Below the pieces are notes generated by a model. That model did not search any database. It worked only from the letters and a program-made list of their open reading frames with translations, and had not been told where the DNA came from. Below are positions 23,860 through 34,859 of a stretch of 64,000 nt of DNA, piece after piece. Source of the stretch: Hydractinia symbiolongicarpus (lineage: Eukaryota > Cnidaria > Hydrozoa > Anthoathecata > Hydractiniidae); contig NC_079882.1 of NCBI RefSeq assembly GCF_029227915.1, positions 24,865,001 to 24,929,000 on the forward strand, given 5' to 3'. The first letter of the stretch is position 1, and each line of letters starts with the position of its first letter. Both the position numbers and the translations under genes were made by a program.

Positions 23860-24045
23860 CAGCAAGATCTCTAATGCATATAGATAAGTCTGCCTAGTTT
23901 TCTAACGTTGATAATTTTGAGAATTACCACAAGCTTGGTTTACCGAGTTTATCAAATTTTTTTACAAATGCCAACCTCAAATTATTTTTTCTAATAGTTT
24001 TTCACAGGCAGAAATATATAATTTTAGATATATTAATAAATGTAA
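23860..24045 (+). repeat. Dispersed repeat, copy 2
   Basis: Same orientation as copy 1 at 15048-15238. It shares CAAGATCTCTAATGCATA, CCACAAGCTTGGTTTACCGA and TTTTCTAATAGTTTTTCACA. The family is unidentified. Confidence 0.55.
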
Positions 24046-24629
24046 CTTTTAAAAGAAAGAAAACCTGTGAAATGTGAAATTTTTAGAGCCCTTGACTATT
24101 TCTCGGAACTACACCTTAAAAATTCTTATAAAAACCTTATAATGGGGAAATTTATTAGGGTTTATTCTTAGAACTTAAAACTCTCAACACAAATTTTTTT
24201 AGTTCAGAGGAATCAAGTTTGGATAAGTTATTAACCTGATTTCCTGATTTGTCTTGCAACTAACACCATTACCAAATCCGATCCAAACCTGTTTTCAAAT
24301 GAACCCAGTTGATGACGTTATCTTAAAAGCTTTGGGCACCAAATAATCTATGTAACTATTCGTCGAAACATAAAGCATATGATTATATAAATGTACATTT
24401 TTTTGAGCAGCTTTGAAGCTCTATGCTTATATCTCCTTTTAAGAGTTTGTAACATAACTTTATACATTATTTTCATCAGCGTTTTAAGATCCGCACAAAA
24501 AAGGCAGCAGATAAGTTCCAAAAAACTTTTGTATTTCCCATCAATAAATCATTTTGCATTTAGCGACATAATTCGCCTGCTGTCGAACTGGTTTTCAAAT
24601 GGATTAATATAAAATCCACCAAATTAAAC

Positions 24630-24692
24630 CTTTTAGCTAAAGCGTCATACCGAGAACCCAGAAGTCTTGGGTTCAAATCCAGAAATGAGAGA
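24630..24692 (+). other. tRNA-like pol III promoter remnant
   Basis: TTAGCTAAAGCGTC (A-box-like) is followed 20-30 bases later by a perfect B box, GGGTTCAAATCCAGA. A CCCAGAAGTCTTGGG hairpin stands where an anticodon arm would be. Acceptor stems do not pair convincingly, so a SINE head is more likely than a functional tRNA. Confidence 0.35.
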
Positions 24693-25734
24693 TAATAATG
24701 ATCTGTCTTTGTTAAAGTAGTTAATCTAAGAAGCAATAACTTACTCTGGAATATAGAGCAACCCCACCCTATTTACTACAACCCCCTATTTTGCTTGACC
24801 CCACTTTTACTGGGAAATTTTTAACTTCCCTATTTTTGCAAAGTTTAAAAAAATCCAAACCCACACCACCTTTGTAAAGGGTGAGGGGTGGTTCCAACTA
24901 TGACAGTCTGGTGTCTCACCTAAGGTATCAAGTCTCACTTTTCTCATACGCTGTACTTGCTAGCCACATTATTTCAGGAAATATAATGAGGAAAATTACG
25001 ATAACAAAATTTAGGGCAAAGGGAATTAACACAAATGCATTTAAAAAGGGACTGACTTTAAAAAAAATTAAAACAATGCAAATCAGGAAATATCTTTATC
25101 TTTACTTTAAGAATGGGTGCATTTACAACCAGTTTCTTTTGTTTTCCTTAAAACATAACGAGTATTTGCCGTAATACAATGCAAGGACTATGCTAATTTT
25201 CAAAGTATGTGTGTGGGAGGAGCTTTGTATAGATAGAAAAAAGATTTTTAAACTTTGATTACAGATTGTAAGTTAAGTAGTAACTTTTTTAACGTCCTGT
25301 ATATTATGTCACACATTAATAATGTAATCAATGCAGAATTTCGAAATTAATTCCTAATTTCCTGGAATAAGGTATGTTAAGCGAAGGCTGCTCTGCAGCA
25401 ACAAGAAATTTTATTTAAAAGTATGAAACAAAACGAAGTGATGTTGAACTTTTTTAATATAAAGATTTTGACATTTAATTATTCTGCTTACATTATATGT
25501 CATGTTGGCTTTTCATAAACTGTATATATTGTTATTATTTAAACTTTATCATGTTTCTTTCTGACTTCATAATTTGGGATCTGCATGTCCCTTTACATGT
25601 GAATAAACAATAAAAAAATTAAAATTAAAATGTACACAAAAAGTTGTGTATATTTAGGGTACAGGTAGGAGAGAGAGATAGAGAGAGATGTGCATATTTT
25701 ACATGGCTAGCCTCACAAATTTGGAAGGATATAC

Positions 25735-26012
25735 CCTCCCATTATTACCAGGAGGGGCCATGGCTTAGATGGAGAATCCTAGAATATTTAATGCTCATTT
25801 TGAGCTATGTAGACCCAAATAGGGTCTACCCCCTGCAACATCCAAAGGCCCATACAGCGTGCCATCTCCCTAATTTTCCTCACATGGCTTGGGTTAACCT
25901 GGAGCTGTGCTAACATTTACTCGCCCATATTGAGCGCCATTAAAGAGAATCAAACCCTTGGCTTCCGCACAAGGTGCGAGAGCTATAACCACTAAACTAT
26001 GGTGCCACGAGG
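25735..26012 (-). mobile_element. tRNA-derived SINE
   Basis: On the minus strand a tRNA-like head starts at about 26012: GTGGCACCATAGTTTAGTGG (A box), TCGCACCTTGTGCGG hairpin, GGGTTTGATTCTC (B box). The body then runs to about 25735. A 3' piece of the same family (CCATGGCTTAG ... GAGTCCTAGAGTATTTAATG) recurs at 53930-53985. It sits just upstream of the TTC9-like gene. Confidence 0.7.
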
Positions 26013-26123
26013 AATATGAAAATGTTGCTTGTTCTTGTACCCTAGTAAAATAGAGTAAAAACTGATTGCAATTGCTTGATATTTTAAAATATTTATTGTC
26101 TAAAGAATAAAACAAATTTAAAA

Positions 26124-28832
26124 ATGGATGCTTGGAAAAGAAATCCTCAAGAAAGAATAGACGATGCAAAAAGGAATAAAGAATTAGGGACAGAAAAATT
26201 CAAGGTATGTATCACCACAACCTATTGCTTTTTTTGTTTTCCAGTAATTTAAAGCTGTATTGCAAAATTGTTTATTTACTGGAATTTTTTAGTAGTTTTG
26301 AAACCTGGGAGGTGAAGTAATACTATAGTAATATTTTTAGTGTTTTAGTTATAGGGGGTGATCACACCCAAAATCTCCTAATAACCTAAAAAGTGGAGGA
26401 CAGTACCTGAAATCTAAATAAGCCAAAATTTTAATAAAAAATATTGATTCCTTCTAAAATCTACTAAAATTAGTTATTTGAACATGCTTTTTTCTTATTA
26501 TTTTTTTCTATTATTACATTTAAAAAATGGATCAGCCAGTTGTTAGTAACTTCATTTTACCTTTATTTTTTTCTTTCGAAATCTAAAATTTGTAATGGTT
26601 TTTAAATATTTATTTAGTGTTTTCTTTTAAAATTTATTTTCAAAACCTTCTAAGTTCTTCTGAAATAGTAAATTTTTATAGCCGTGACCACCCTTGTACA
26701 TGATATGTACACTGTACATATTCTTATAAAGAAGAGGTTTTATGTGAACAAAAACAATGCTTTCAATATGAAGGAACAACTTCAGCATATAATAAGCATA
26801 TTTCTATCCCAATATTATAGAAAGGTCTATGGATATATATATATATATATATCCATAGACCTATATATATATATGTATGTTAACTCTGTTTCTGACCACT
26901 AATTAACCGAAAGAGAGTGCCAAGTCTATATAAAAAGTCTTATTATCCTAAAATCATGCTGGCTGGCATTTAAATATTTTTACCTTCATGGTGAGCATCC
27001 ATTTTTAAGTTTCTTCGGTGGAAGTTTTTCTCTTTTGATTAAGTTGTTCATAATGTCCCAAACTGAATGCTTAATATTTCATGTCTGCCTTAATAGCTAT
27101 ATTGTCACGGTGACAGGGTATCTTCATTATTTATTTATTTTTTAAAAATCTTCTTTTTATAGAAAATCTTTACTTAGCAATAAATTAAGGAACTTTACAC
27201 TTTAAAGTTTTATTAGATCATAGATTATTGCTTTATTAAAAATATATATTTTTAGGCCTTTAGGCAGAACTAAAAATGATCTGAAAATTCTCCACAAAGT
27301 CTCCTCTTTTGCTGTGAATTTTTTTTGTATGAATTCGGAAAAAAAAATTCATGATCAACGAGGAGATGCGATATTGCGTTGTCCTCATTTGCACTTGTAT
27401 AAAATTTATCACTAAATACAAGAAACTTTCATTTGACTGCTCGGTTACATGGGTAAGAAAAAAAAAATTAATACGTCAGTTAAAAAATTATAATAGCACA
27501 CTTATAATAAAAGAAAATTGAATTGCTAGTTTAGAGGGTATATTTTATCAAAATTATCAACGGTAACAAAAATTCGTAGCTCAACAAACCAGCCGCTACA
27601 TAACATTGAACTTATGCACTTTGCAACGTCACAAACCACGTTCGGCCCAGTCTTTTTTACGGAATTAAGGGTAGGGATTTGTAGCCATATTTTGAGGCGA
27701 TAAACCTCTGATATGATGCATGAGACCAGTAGAAAAATAACTAAGAATTGTATTTATTGTCAAAAAACAGAAGTCAAGTGTGAGCATGCGCACATACTAC
27801 CAGGCACCACCCTGCTTATTCTATCGTATTAACTTGTCAAAGGTGTAAAATGCATAAAAAGTTGTGATGTTTTTGTTATGTGTCATTTCCTTTGAATTTT
27901 TATTTCCTTTTTGTTTCGATATTTTTAGAAGTTAATTTTTTGTGATTAATATTTGGGTAACAATAACATTTCAAATTTTGTACATAAAGTGGGTAAATCT
28001 GTTGCTGTTTGGGATAAATTGGCTGTTACCGTGGTACGGGGTGTCCACACCTAAAACCGCCCAAATAACCTAAAATTTGGACCCAAAATAAGTATTTCTT
28101 CTAAAATCCAATAGTAACTTTTTGATGTTACGTTTTGTGTGATGAAGAATTGAACATTTGCTTATCTTGCAACAGGACTGATGAATTATAATAGTTACAT
28201 ATTTACTGCAATTTGAAATGAAAAGCATCTTCGGTATTCAAAAAAGGAAAGGCTTGACTATTAGTAATTTCATATGGAAAGGTTTTTATACGTTTTTTAG
28301 CGTTTTTTTCCTCAAATTTCACCTTAAAACCTAAATTCTTCTAAAATCCCCTAAAGTTATAAAGCTTTAAATCTAGGCCACCCTACTGGTTACGCCTTTA
28401 CATGAACATTACTTGTTTTAGGTGCACGACTATCGTTCAGCTGGCGAGTACTACATCAAGGCGTTGCGAGATGTGATTCCTATTACATCCGATATAAACG
28501 ATCTTTCGCCTGATCTCCTGGCCATAAAAACTACATGCTATTCGAATTTAGCAGCTTGTCAACTACACCTGAATCAATTTGACCGCGTTATAATCAACTG
28601 CAACAAAAGTTTGAGTTTAGATGCCAACAATGTAAAGTGTTTATACAGGCGAGCTAGTGCTTATTTAGAGAATGGTTACTATGAGCTATCTCGTAATGAT
28701 CTCGATAAATTATTTACTCTAGAACCAAACAGCTCTGCTGCAAAGCAATTAGAAAGAAAATTAAACAGCTGCTTGCACAACAAAGACAGTATGGATGCTA
28801 GCGTGATGAAAGCTTATATGAAGCAGCACTAA
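26124..28832 (+). CDS. TTC9-like tetratricopeptide-repeat protein, two exons, 163 aa
   Basis: Exon 1 (26124-26204, 27 codons) ends CAAG|GTATGT. Exon 2 (28422-28832) follows acceptor TTGTTTTAG, both phase 0. The protein is one three-TPR unit: ELGTEKFKVHDYRSAGEYYI (TPR1), YSNLAACQLHLNQFDRVI (TPR2), NVKCLYRRASAYLENGYYEL (TPR3) and a short charged C-terminal helix. The size and long TPR1-TPR2 link match TTC9/TTC9C. By family alignment the Hsp-binding clamp residues Lys (TPR1), Asn (TPR2), and Lys and Arg (TPR3) are kept, but the first clamp Asn appears to be Thr. It is likely a cytosolic co-chaperone-type adaptor. The 2.2-kb intron carries two AGGGTG-ended MITEs, one ending 36 bp before exon 2. 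Confidence 0.8.
26353..26695. mobile_element. AGGGTG-ended MITE, copy 1
   Basis: Left AGGGGGTGATCACACCC, right (reverse complement) AAGGGTGGTCACGGCTATAA. Both arms contain CTTCTAAAATCT-like runs. It lies in the TTC9-like intron. The target duplication is not clear. Confidence 0.5.
26823..26862. repeat. Perfect 40-bp palindrome
   Basis: AGGTCTATGGAT, alternating AT, then ATCCATAGACCT forms an uninterrupted perfect palindrome followed by more (AT)n. It could extrude a cruciform. Confidence 0.9.
28037..28385. mobile_element. AGGGTG-ended MITE, copy 2
   Basis: Left CGGGGTGTCCACACCTAAAA, right (reverse complement) TAGGGTGGCCTAGATTTAAA. The internal CTTCTAAAATCC motif is shared with copies 1 and 3. 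Its right end is 36 bp before the TTC9-like exon 2. Confidence 0.5.
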
Positions 28833-29104
28833 AAATGTTGTGCAGCATTCATAGCGGAGATAATCGAGGGTAATTCTGAAGTAAGTGAGACATGGGTAAA
28901 CATCCAACAAGAAAAAGCAATTCGTTTATCGAAACACCACAAAAAAGGGCTTGGAAAGGATTGCAATGGAATACATAAATTATTCATCCATTGCTATCGT
29001 TTTTGCGGTTTTTATATTGATAAATATTACTAAAACAACTTTTAAAATCTCTGATTTTTTTTGACTGAATGGGGACTTTTAAGGAAGGAAAGTAGAAATC
29101 ATAA

Positions 29105-29833
29105 ATGGCGGAAAATGATCGACATTTCTGTTCTAAATACGGAATAAAACGTCCCGTCTACAACCAAGAGGATCTCCATCAATTGGAAGCCTTGGTTACG
29201 AATGAATTGCCTGAATATCCGAACTGGAGAATGGATTGGGTGAACGAGAGCGTTTTGATTCGATTTCTTAAAGCCCATATACATGTCACTGTAGCCTACG
29301 AAAAGATTCTCGCGTACTGTAAGTGGAGAGAAGAGTTTAAGGTAGATATTATCCTCGAGGGAGATGATGAAATTATCAGGGAAGAAAGTCGAGGTAGATC
29401 GATGATTGTCAATAGCATTCGAGATTACTGCGGACGTCCCATCATGTTGGTTTTCGCTCGCAAACATGACAAAAACCACAGTAGTTATGAAAGTCTGTTC
29501 AAGTTTGTCATTTATCAACTCGAAGAACTTTGTAAGCAAGCTGATGAGAATGAGTTTAAAAGTTTCGATCTCGTGTTTGATTTAAATGGTTTTAGTATGC
29601 GAAATATGGATTTCCAATATGTCCAAACCTTTCTGCAATACTTGAAAGAATATTATCCCGAAAGACTTGGTGTAGCATTCATAATAAATTATCCTTTGAT
29701 TTTTTATGGATGTTGGAAAATTATTAAATTGTGGTTGAATGACGTCATCAGGAGTAAGATTTTATTTGCTGACGAGGCATTATTAAATGATTTTATGGAT
29801 ACGAAGCAATTGCCTGTACAACTCTTTCATTGA
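29105..29833 (+). CDS. CRAL-TRIO domain protein 1, intronless, 242 aa
   Basis: CRAL-TRIO (Sec14-like) domains bind small hydrophobic ligands or phosphoinositides. The layout is CRAL-TRIO-N helices (about 15-70; WVNESVLIRFLKAH) and the lipid-binding domain (about 100-240; DYCGRPIMLVFARKHDKNH, FDLVFDLNGFSMRNMD, YYPERLGVAFIINYP, CWKIIKLWLN). The C-terminal half most resembles the CRAL-TRIO part of MOSPD2, but no MSP domain or membrane anchor follows, so the protein is probably soluble. ATG 29105 lies in ATAAATGGCGG context. Bases 29429-29773 match gene 3 at about 95%, while the first ~108 residues match it far less. Confidence 0.9.
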   Translation: MAENDRHFCSKYGIKRPVYNQEDLHQLEALVTNELPEYPNWRMDWVNESVLIRFLKAHIHVTVAYEKILAYCKWREEFKVDIILEGDDEIIREESRGRSMIVNSIRDYCGRPIMLVFARKHDKNHSSYESLFKFVIYQLEELCKQADENEFKSFDLVFDLNGFSMRNMDFQYVQTFLQYLKEYYPERLGVAFIINYPLIFYGCWKIIKLWLNDVIRSKILFADEALLNDFMDTKQLPVQLFH

Positions 29834-29839
29834 ATCAGT

Positions 29840-31680
29840 CAATAGCGGATAAATATATCAACTCAATATGGCGACATTCAACTGCTTCGAATGATTTTAC
29901 TTGTTCCTCGATGTATCCATTCAAAACATTTACCAAGTCATGAATTAGATGTTTTTGCATCGCAAAAGAAGAAAATACCGCGGGAATAGTGAATTTCTAA
30001 ATAAAATTTATCTTATTTTTTTATTTATTGTACAGTGTGAATTGCATTTTGAGTATTCACTGAAATGACATATCCACTGAAGTTGTTTTAGTTACCATTT
30101 AGTACTAATTTTCGTGTGAGTTTCATGTTCGATTAGAAATAGCTACTTTGTCATAGGTATTTATAAGGTGATAAGGGAGCAGCTTCTGAAAATTCTTGTA
30201 AATGGGGGGGGGGGGGTTCACGAAGTGAATTGTACGGCTAAATATATCAAATATGCGCAGTTTTGTGTGTTTTAAGTTTGCTTCGTAAAATTTGTTTCGC
30301 TTTAAAGTAGAAAGTGTCTACTTTTTAGCGGCGAAATGTTTCGCTGTAAAAATTAACCAATCAGAACTCAATATTCAATGTTTTTTTCTTAAAAAAACTC
30401 ATTACTGGAAATAACTGCCTTGTTTTTAATGCCTAAAAATTATTGGTCGGCAAAGGTTAGCTGGTGGTAAATTTTGTCACCGACCCTTAAAATTACTCAC
30501 CTTACCCCGCCTAAACCTCAATAAGTTATTTCTAATTTGAAAAAATCTTTTAACGCGGGCCATTTTTCCATTTTGATATTTTGACGCTGAGAACGAGGTT
30601 GGCTTTAGGAAATATTTTACTTCAGATTGGCCCCCCACAGATATGGATAGCATAAAAAACGAGTTACTAGAGGTCCTTTAAGCTTTAAAATTTGCGAAAA
30701 ACAATGTGTGAATGAAACCACATGTTCTACCATCTGTTTTTCTCCGTTTTTCTAGCGTCGAAAATAATTTTTAAGGATATTGCAGTAAATCCTGGAAGTC
30801 CAGAGCTATTTTTAGAGTTTGAGAAGCAACGGTACAGCTGTCATGTTTTTCAAGTAAGCGCCTTCACTTTCCAGCACCCGTTAAAAATATTTTGAAAAAT
30901 AAAAAACACGACAGTCGGTTGACTTAACTTTGATTATGGCTATGCAACACATTCTTGTGTAATTTAATTTCGGAAAGCGATTCTAGACGATCTTTAACGT
31001 GAATTTACATTATGGAAATATTTCATTCCTACTGATATAACCGCTTGCAGGCGTGTCAAATGTTCCGTTGATTATCAATACAGATGTAATCTGTGCTTTA
31101 TGATTTAAAAAGATTCATTGAATTGTCTTTTAAATAGGAAACAGTATTTTTGTCCAAAAAATGTTTTAAAAGTAGCATTTGAGCAGGGAGTGTGAGAGGG
31201 GAAGTAATCAAAATTTTAACAAATGTGTAACTTGAAAGATCGGGAAGGCAGTGTAGCAAGGATATTGTTTCTAAGAGTGGTGTCATATGGTGTTCTTTTG
31301 ATGGTCAGCAATTTGCTTGCAGTAGACAAGCCTGCCAAATAAACTGTTTCGATTATTTAAAAATATGCAATTCATATATTATAAACAATCTCATTCCCAT
31401 GTCCTTTTTTCGCGCCAGCGTGCATTTTAGGGAGTGAAAAAGAAGCTCTGGGAACGAGATTAATATTTTAAAAAAATTCCATTGTGTCTTGATTGCGTTT
31501 ATTTTTTAAAGAAATAAGTAAATTCATTTTAGCTCTATTTGTCATATAAGCGCTTCAAATCAAATGGACGCCATTTCTTATACATTTCTGAAAAAAATAC
31601 TTGGTTACCAAGCCACCGTTATTAAGTTTCTTAATTAAACTGAAAATACATTTATAGTCAAATTTCTCCTCGTAAACTTC
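29840..31680. other. Gene-free stretch between CRAL-TRIO genes 1 and 2
   Basis: Contains a G run (30206-30217), a lone GAACGAGGTTGG end near 30590, and a short foldback element at 31386-31461. No exon was seen. Confidence 0.45.
31386..31461. mobile_element. Short foldback MITE (CAACCTCG family), copy 1
   Basis: Left CAATCTCATTCCCATGTCC, right (reverse complement) TAATCTCGTTCCCAGAGC. It is about 76 bp and folds on itself. Same family as 38194-38273, 43741-43836 and 57865-57944. Confidence 0.55.
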
Positions 31681-31691
31681 TTTTTTGTATA

Positions 31692-32441
31692 TTAGTCGAA
31701 CAATGCTACTGGAAGTTTTTCTGCGTCTAAAAAATCAGAGATCAATTCCTTACCACCGAAAATGAAACGACTTCTCATGGTATCATTCAACCAGACTTTT
31801 ATGATTTTCCAGCAACCCTCCACGATGCCGGGAGAGTTAACAATCAAGGCCGCATACAGCCTGTCGGGGTAATAATCAGTGAGATAACGAAGAAAGGTTT
31901 TCACGAATTGATAATCCATATTTCTCATTGTGAAGTCCTTCATGTCGAATATCAACGTAAACTTTTTATCCAAACAACGGTCAGCTAGTTTGCCTAGGGT
32001 TTCCAATTTTTCGATCAAAAATTTGAACGCGCTTTGATAATTGTTGTGATGTTTATCATGTCTTCGAATGAACATTATCATAATTGGGTGACCGCAGTAA
32101 TCAAGAATTTCTAAAATAGCGGCCTTCTTCAATGCATCCTCGCGTTGCACGTCTTCGTCTTCCGTAGTAATATCATCAACAGCCTGTTCCAACCTCCAAT
32201 TAAAATACGACACAAGTTTTTTCTCGGCTTCTCTGACATTTTTATTTGCTGCTAAAAATCTAATCAAAGTAGCGTCGTCTACCCATTCTTTTTTCCACTT
32301 TGGATTTCGAGAGAGCAATTCGTTTATTGTACGTCTTATATCTTGTAAATTTTCTGTAGGATAAGCCAGTTGTTTGATTTTGTACTTCACGGTAAGTTTT
32401 TTCTCTTGTTCATCACAACATTGTCCCTTAATGTGCGACAT
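31692..32441 (-). CDS. CRAL-TRIO domain protein 2, intronless, 249 aa
   Basis: Same architecture as its two neighbours but inverted and clearly older. N-terminal helices hold WVDDATLIRFLAANKNVREA. The domain has DYCGHPIMIMFIRRHDKHHN, FTLIFDMKDFTMRNMDYQF, YYPDRLYAALIVNSPGIV and CWKIIKVWLNDTMRSRF. It lies on the opposite strand to genes 1 and 3 and shows no block of near-identical DNA with them. A soluble lipid-binding role is inferred. No membrane segment or signal peptide. Confidence 0.9.
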   Translation of the reverse strand: MSHIKGQCCDEQEKKLTVKYKIKQLAYPTENLQDIRRTINELLSRNPKWKKEWVDDATLIRFLAANKNVREAEKKLVSYFNWRLEQAVDDITTEDEDVQREDALKKAAILEILDYCGHPIMIMFIRRHDKHHNNYQSAFKFLIEKLETLGKLADRCLDKKFTLIFDMKDFTMRNMDYQFVKTFLRYLTDYYPDRLYAALIVNSPGIVEGCWKIIKVWLNDTMRSRFIFGGKELISDFLDAEKLPVALFD

Positions 32442-33479
32442 TTTTGCTGTAGTCCTTTAGAACGAGTAAAATGTTAGAGTATTTATTTTTTTTCAAGTAA
32501 GATTTCCTTGGGTATTGGCTCACAAATTTTTTCAGGTGTGGCATATGTTAGCCAGCATGGCCAACATATGCCGCACCTGCTTTTTTAAGGTTTTTAATTT
32601 TTTAAAGCATATTGTTTTGTATGATTCCAGCTTCAACATGCTTACCTTGTCGGTAAAAGAAGTCGGCATAAATTATTAGTAGGTGAAAATACTAGTCACC
32701 TGCATTTATGCCAAAAAAGAACAGGTTTAAATTTTTAATTTTTAGGTTGTAAGTATCCTTTAGCATATGTTCCTATAGTGGGTCGGATATCTAAACGGGG
32801 AAACAGACATACTTAATTTACTCTATATTCAACATAGACATAGACTAAATAAATACAAGAAGCTAAGTGATAAGAACAAAGAACCAAGAACACAAACAGA
32901 AACCTAAAGTACCAAATAACTGCAGTTATTGTTATTTCTGCAGTGAAACATATAAGGAGGTCTCATAAAACTAGTAAACGACGAAATGTGCGCAATAGAA
33001 AAGCACGTAGGACTAAAGACAAAAAACAATACACACAAATTATTATAAAATTGTTGGAAAGGATACGTATACGAATCTGTATTCTTTCCTTCAAGCTATC
33101 AATTACTTTTGTGACTGTATACGAATGATCCAACACAGAACTGAAAATACTACGGCACAAAGATGATACTCCCAAGGGGAGCAAGAACTTGAAAACAGAA
33201 CCAGTTATCTTAATTATATTCTGCCAGGACCACCTCGAAGGTTAGTGCATGTTCCCTTCAATCTGTTGGCTACTCACGACAGTAACATCATAACTTCCTT
33301 GAGATGCCTTTTGCGCATCTAGAAACATGCACTACTACATACAGTCAATATATAAGAAGAAATCAAAGAAAGCTATATTAGTGGGTTCTTCGATGAAGAA
33401 TCATCATCATCATCAACTTCAGCAAGTTTCGATATAGAGCGCTTGTAACGTAGCCCATAGGGACTTGTACGGTGTGTAA

Positions 33480-34800
33480 TCAGAATTGAATTTAAAATCA
33501 CACGAATGGTCCATATGTGGCGTTCTTATGCTCCTCCAAAGTGGCTGGCTGAAGCGAGGGAGGGGCTTCATGACATTATCTTGCAATAAGTGGTAAGAAG
33601 ATTCCCTTCTTTAGAACTATCACTGGATGAACTATGGAAATAATCTGATTCATTTTTAGTCTACCACCTACTACCACCCAGATTATAACATCAATGTCCA
33701 TGAAGGGATTCAGTGTAGCTATAGATGGACGACTTTTGCTTGCTTTGTTTGCCACTGATGGCTAAATATCTTCACCGAATGCTTTCTCTTGAGCTAATCC
33801 GAAAAAAAATTGTTCTGCCTTGCAAAATCACTAACATTGATATGTCTTTCTGATGACGATGTTGTTGCAGTTAGTGTCGATAGAAATTTTGCGGTGAGGT
33901 GGTAATTCGATTGAATTTTTTTCACTTCAGGATCCGATGCGTCGATTTGGAAGTTCGTTTTGATGCTTTCGCTAGTTACCAAGGGCTTCTTTAGAAATTC
34001 TGGTGACGTGTCGATAGTGATAAATCTTATCTCATCATCGGCAGAATTATTTTCGCTTTTTAAAAATCACCATTGAGTTGGTTAAGAGTTTTCGTGTTTG
34101 AATTGGACTCGTTTGAGATCGTTTCTCTCATTCTTCACGTAACCCAACACGACTTCACTTTCGGTCCAGAATATATTCCGGGATATGCTTGATTTCTAAC
34201 TCCTTCTTCACTAAAGATGAAACTTTAGTTGACACAGTTGCTGTGGTAAACTCAAGGCGATGAATTGTTGTCGGTTTGATGGGTGCTACTCTCGACCTTC
34301 CAATACAGTTACTTTCTTTTCGCTTTCTGCTCGCAGAAAGCTCGCTTGACCGTATGCAGTGCTAGAAGCAGCAGAAAAGTGGTGAATCGAGAAGCTGATA
34401 TTTGTTCCAAAATTCTTTGGTTTGACACATAGTTTAAATTTGATAGATTCAAACCTTGATAGATCACGTACCCATCGTTTTCACAACGACACAGGGGTTC
34501 GCCCCATCCTTTTTTCTCCATTCACAATTGTTGAAGAATAAGTCTTCCCTGAAGTATAAATGGTGCAGCCAATCCTAAAAGATCGTAAACAGAACTGGCA
34601 GTTGGCAGAATTCCTTTCTTCCTGTTGGCTTGTGTTTCAATTTTGATACTCCATTGCGCCAGAGTTTTTTTGGATTGACAACACGTCATTACTCAAGTCC
34701 AACTGCTTGAAACCTTTTCCACGTTCTTCTTCAGATATCATTGCCTAACTTTTCTCGAAGTCTCTACAACCTTGGAAGTTAAAAAAGTTGACGATGAGTT
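33480..34800 (-). pseudogene. BEL/Pao LTR-retrotransposon pol remnant
   Basis: Decayed C-terminal half of a BEL/Pao pol, readable in shifting frames on the minus strand. It includes GILPTASSVYDLLGLAAPF (about 34610-34555, a family hallmark after the reverse transcriptase), a GWGEPL motif (about 34505), a VAPIKPTTIHRLE-type block (about 34290-34245), NSADDE (about 34045), and integrase N-terminal residues VVGGRLKM near 33665. Stops and frameshifts are frequent, so it is inactive. No LTR pair was identified. It separates CRAL-TRIO genes 2 and 3. Confidence 0.75.
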
Positions 34801-34859
34801 ATTATTTTGAGAACAGAACGTTGTCTCTGCGAATGATTTAAGATAAAGAAAACCTATTT

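Noticed and set aside
24630-24692. Functional tRNA gene
   Set aside because: The B box is good, but acceptor and D stems do not pair. It is kept only as a pol III-derived remnant.
32943-33184. Basic peptide frame (RRSHKTSKRRNVRNRKARR) on + and its antisense
   Set aside because: It lies in AT-rich DNA next to the BEL/Pao remnant with no domain match or splice support, and is probably element-derived or chance.
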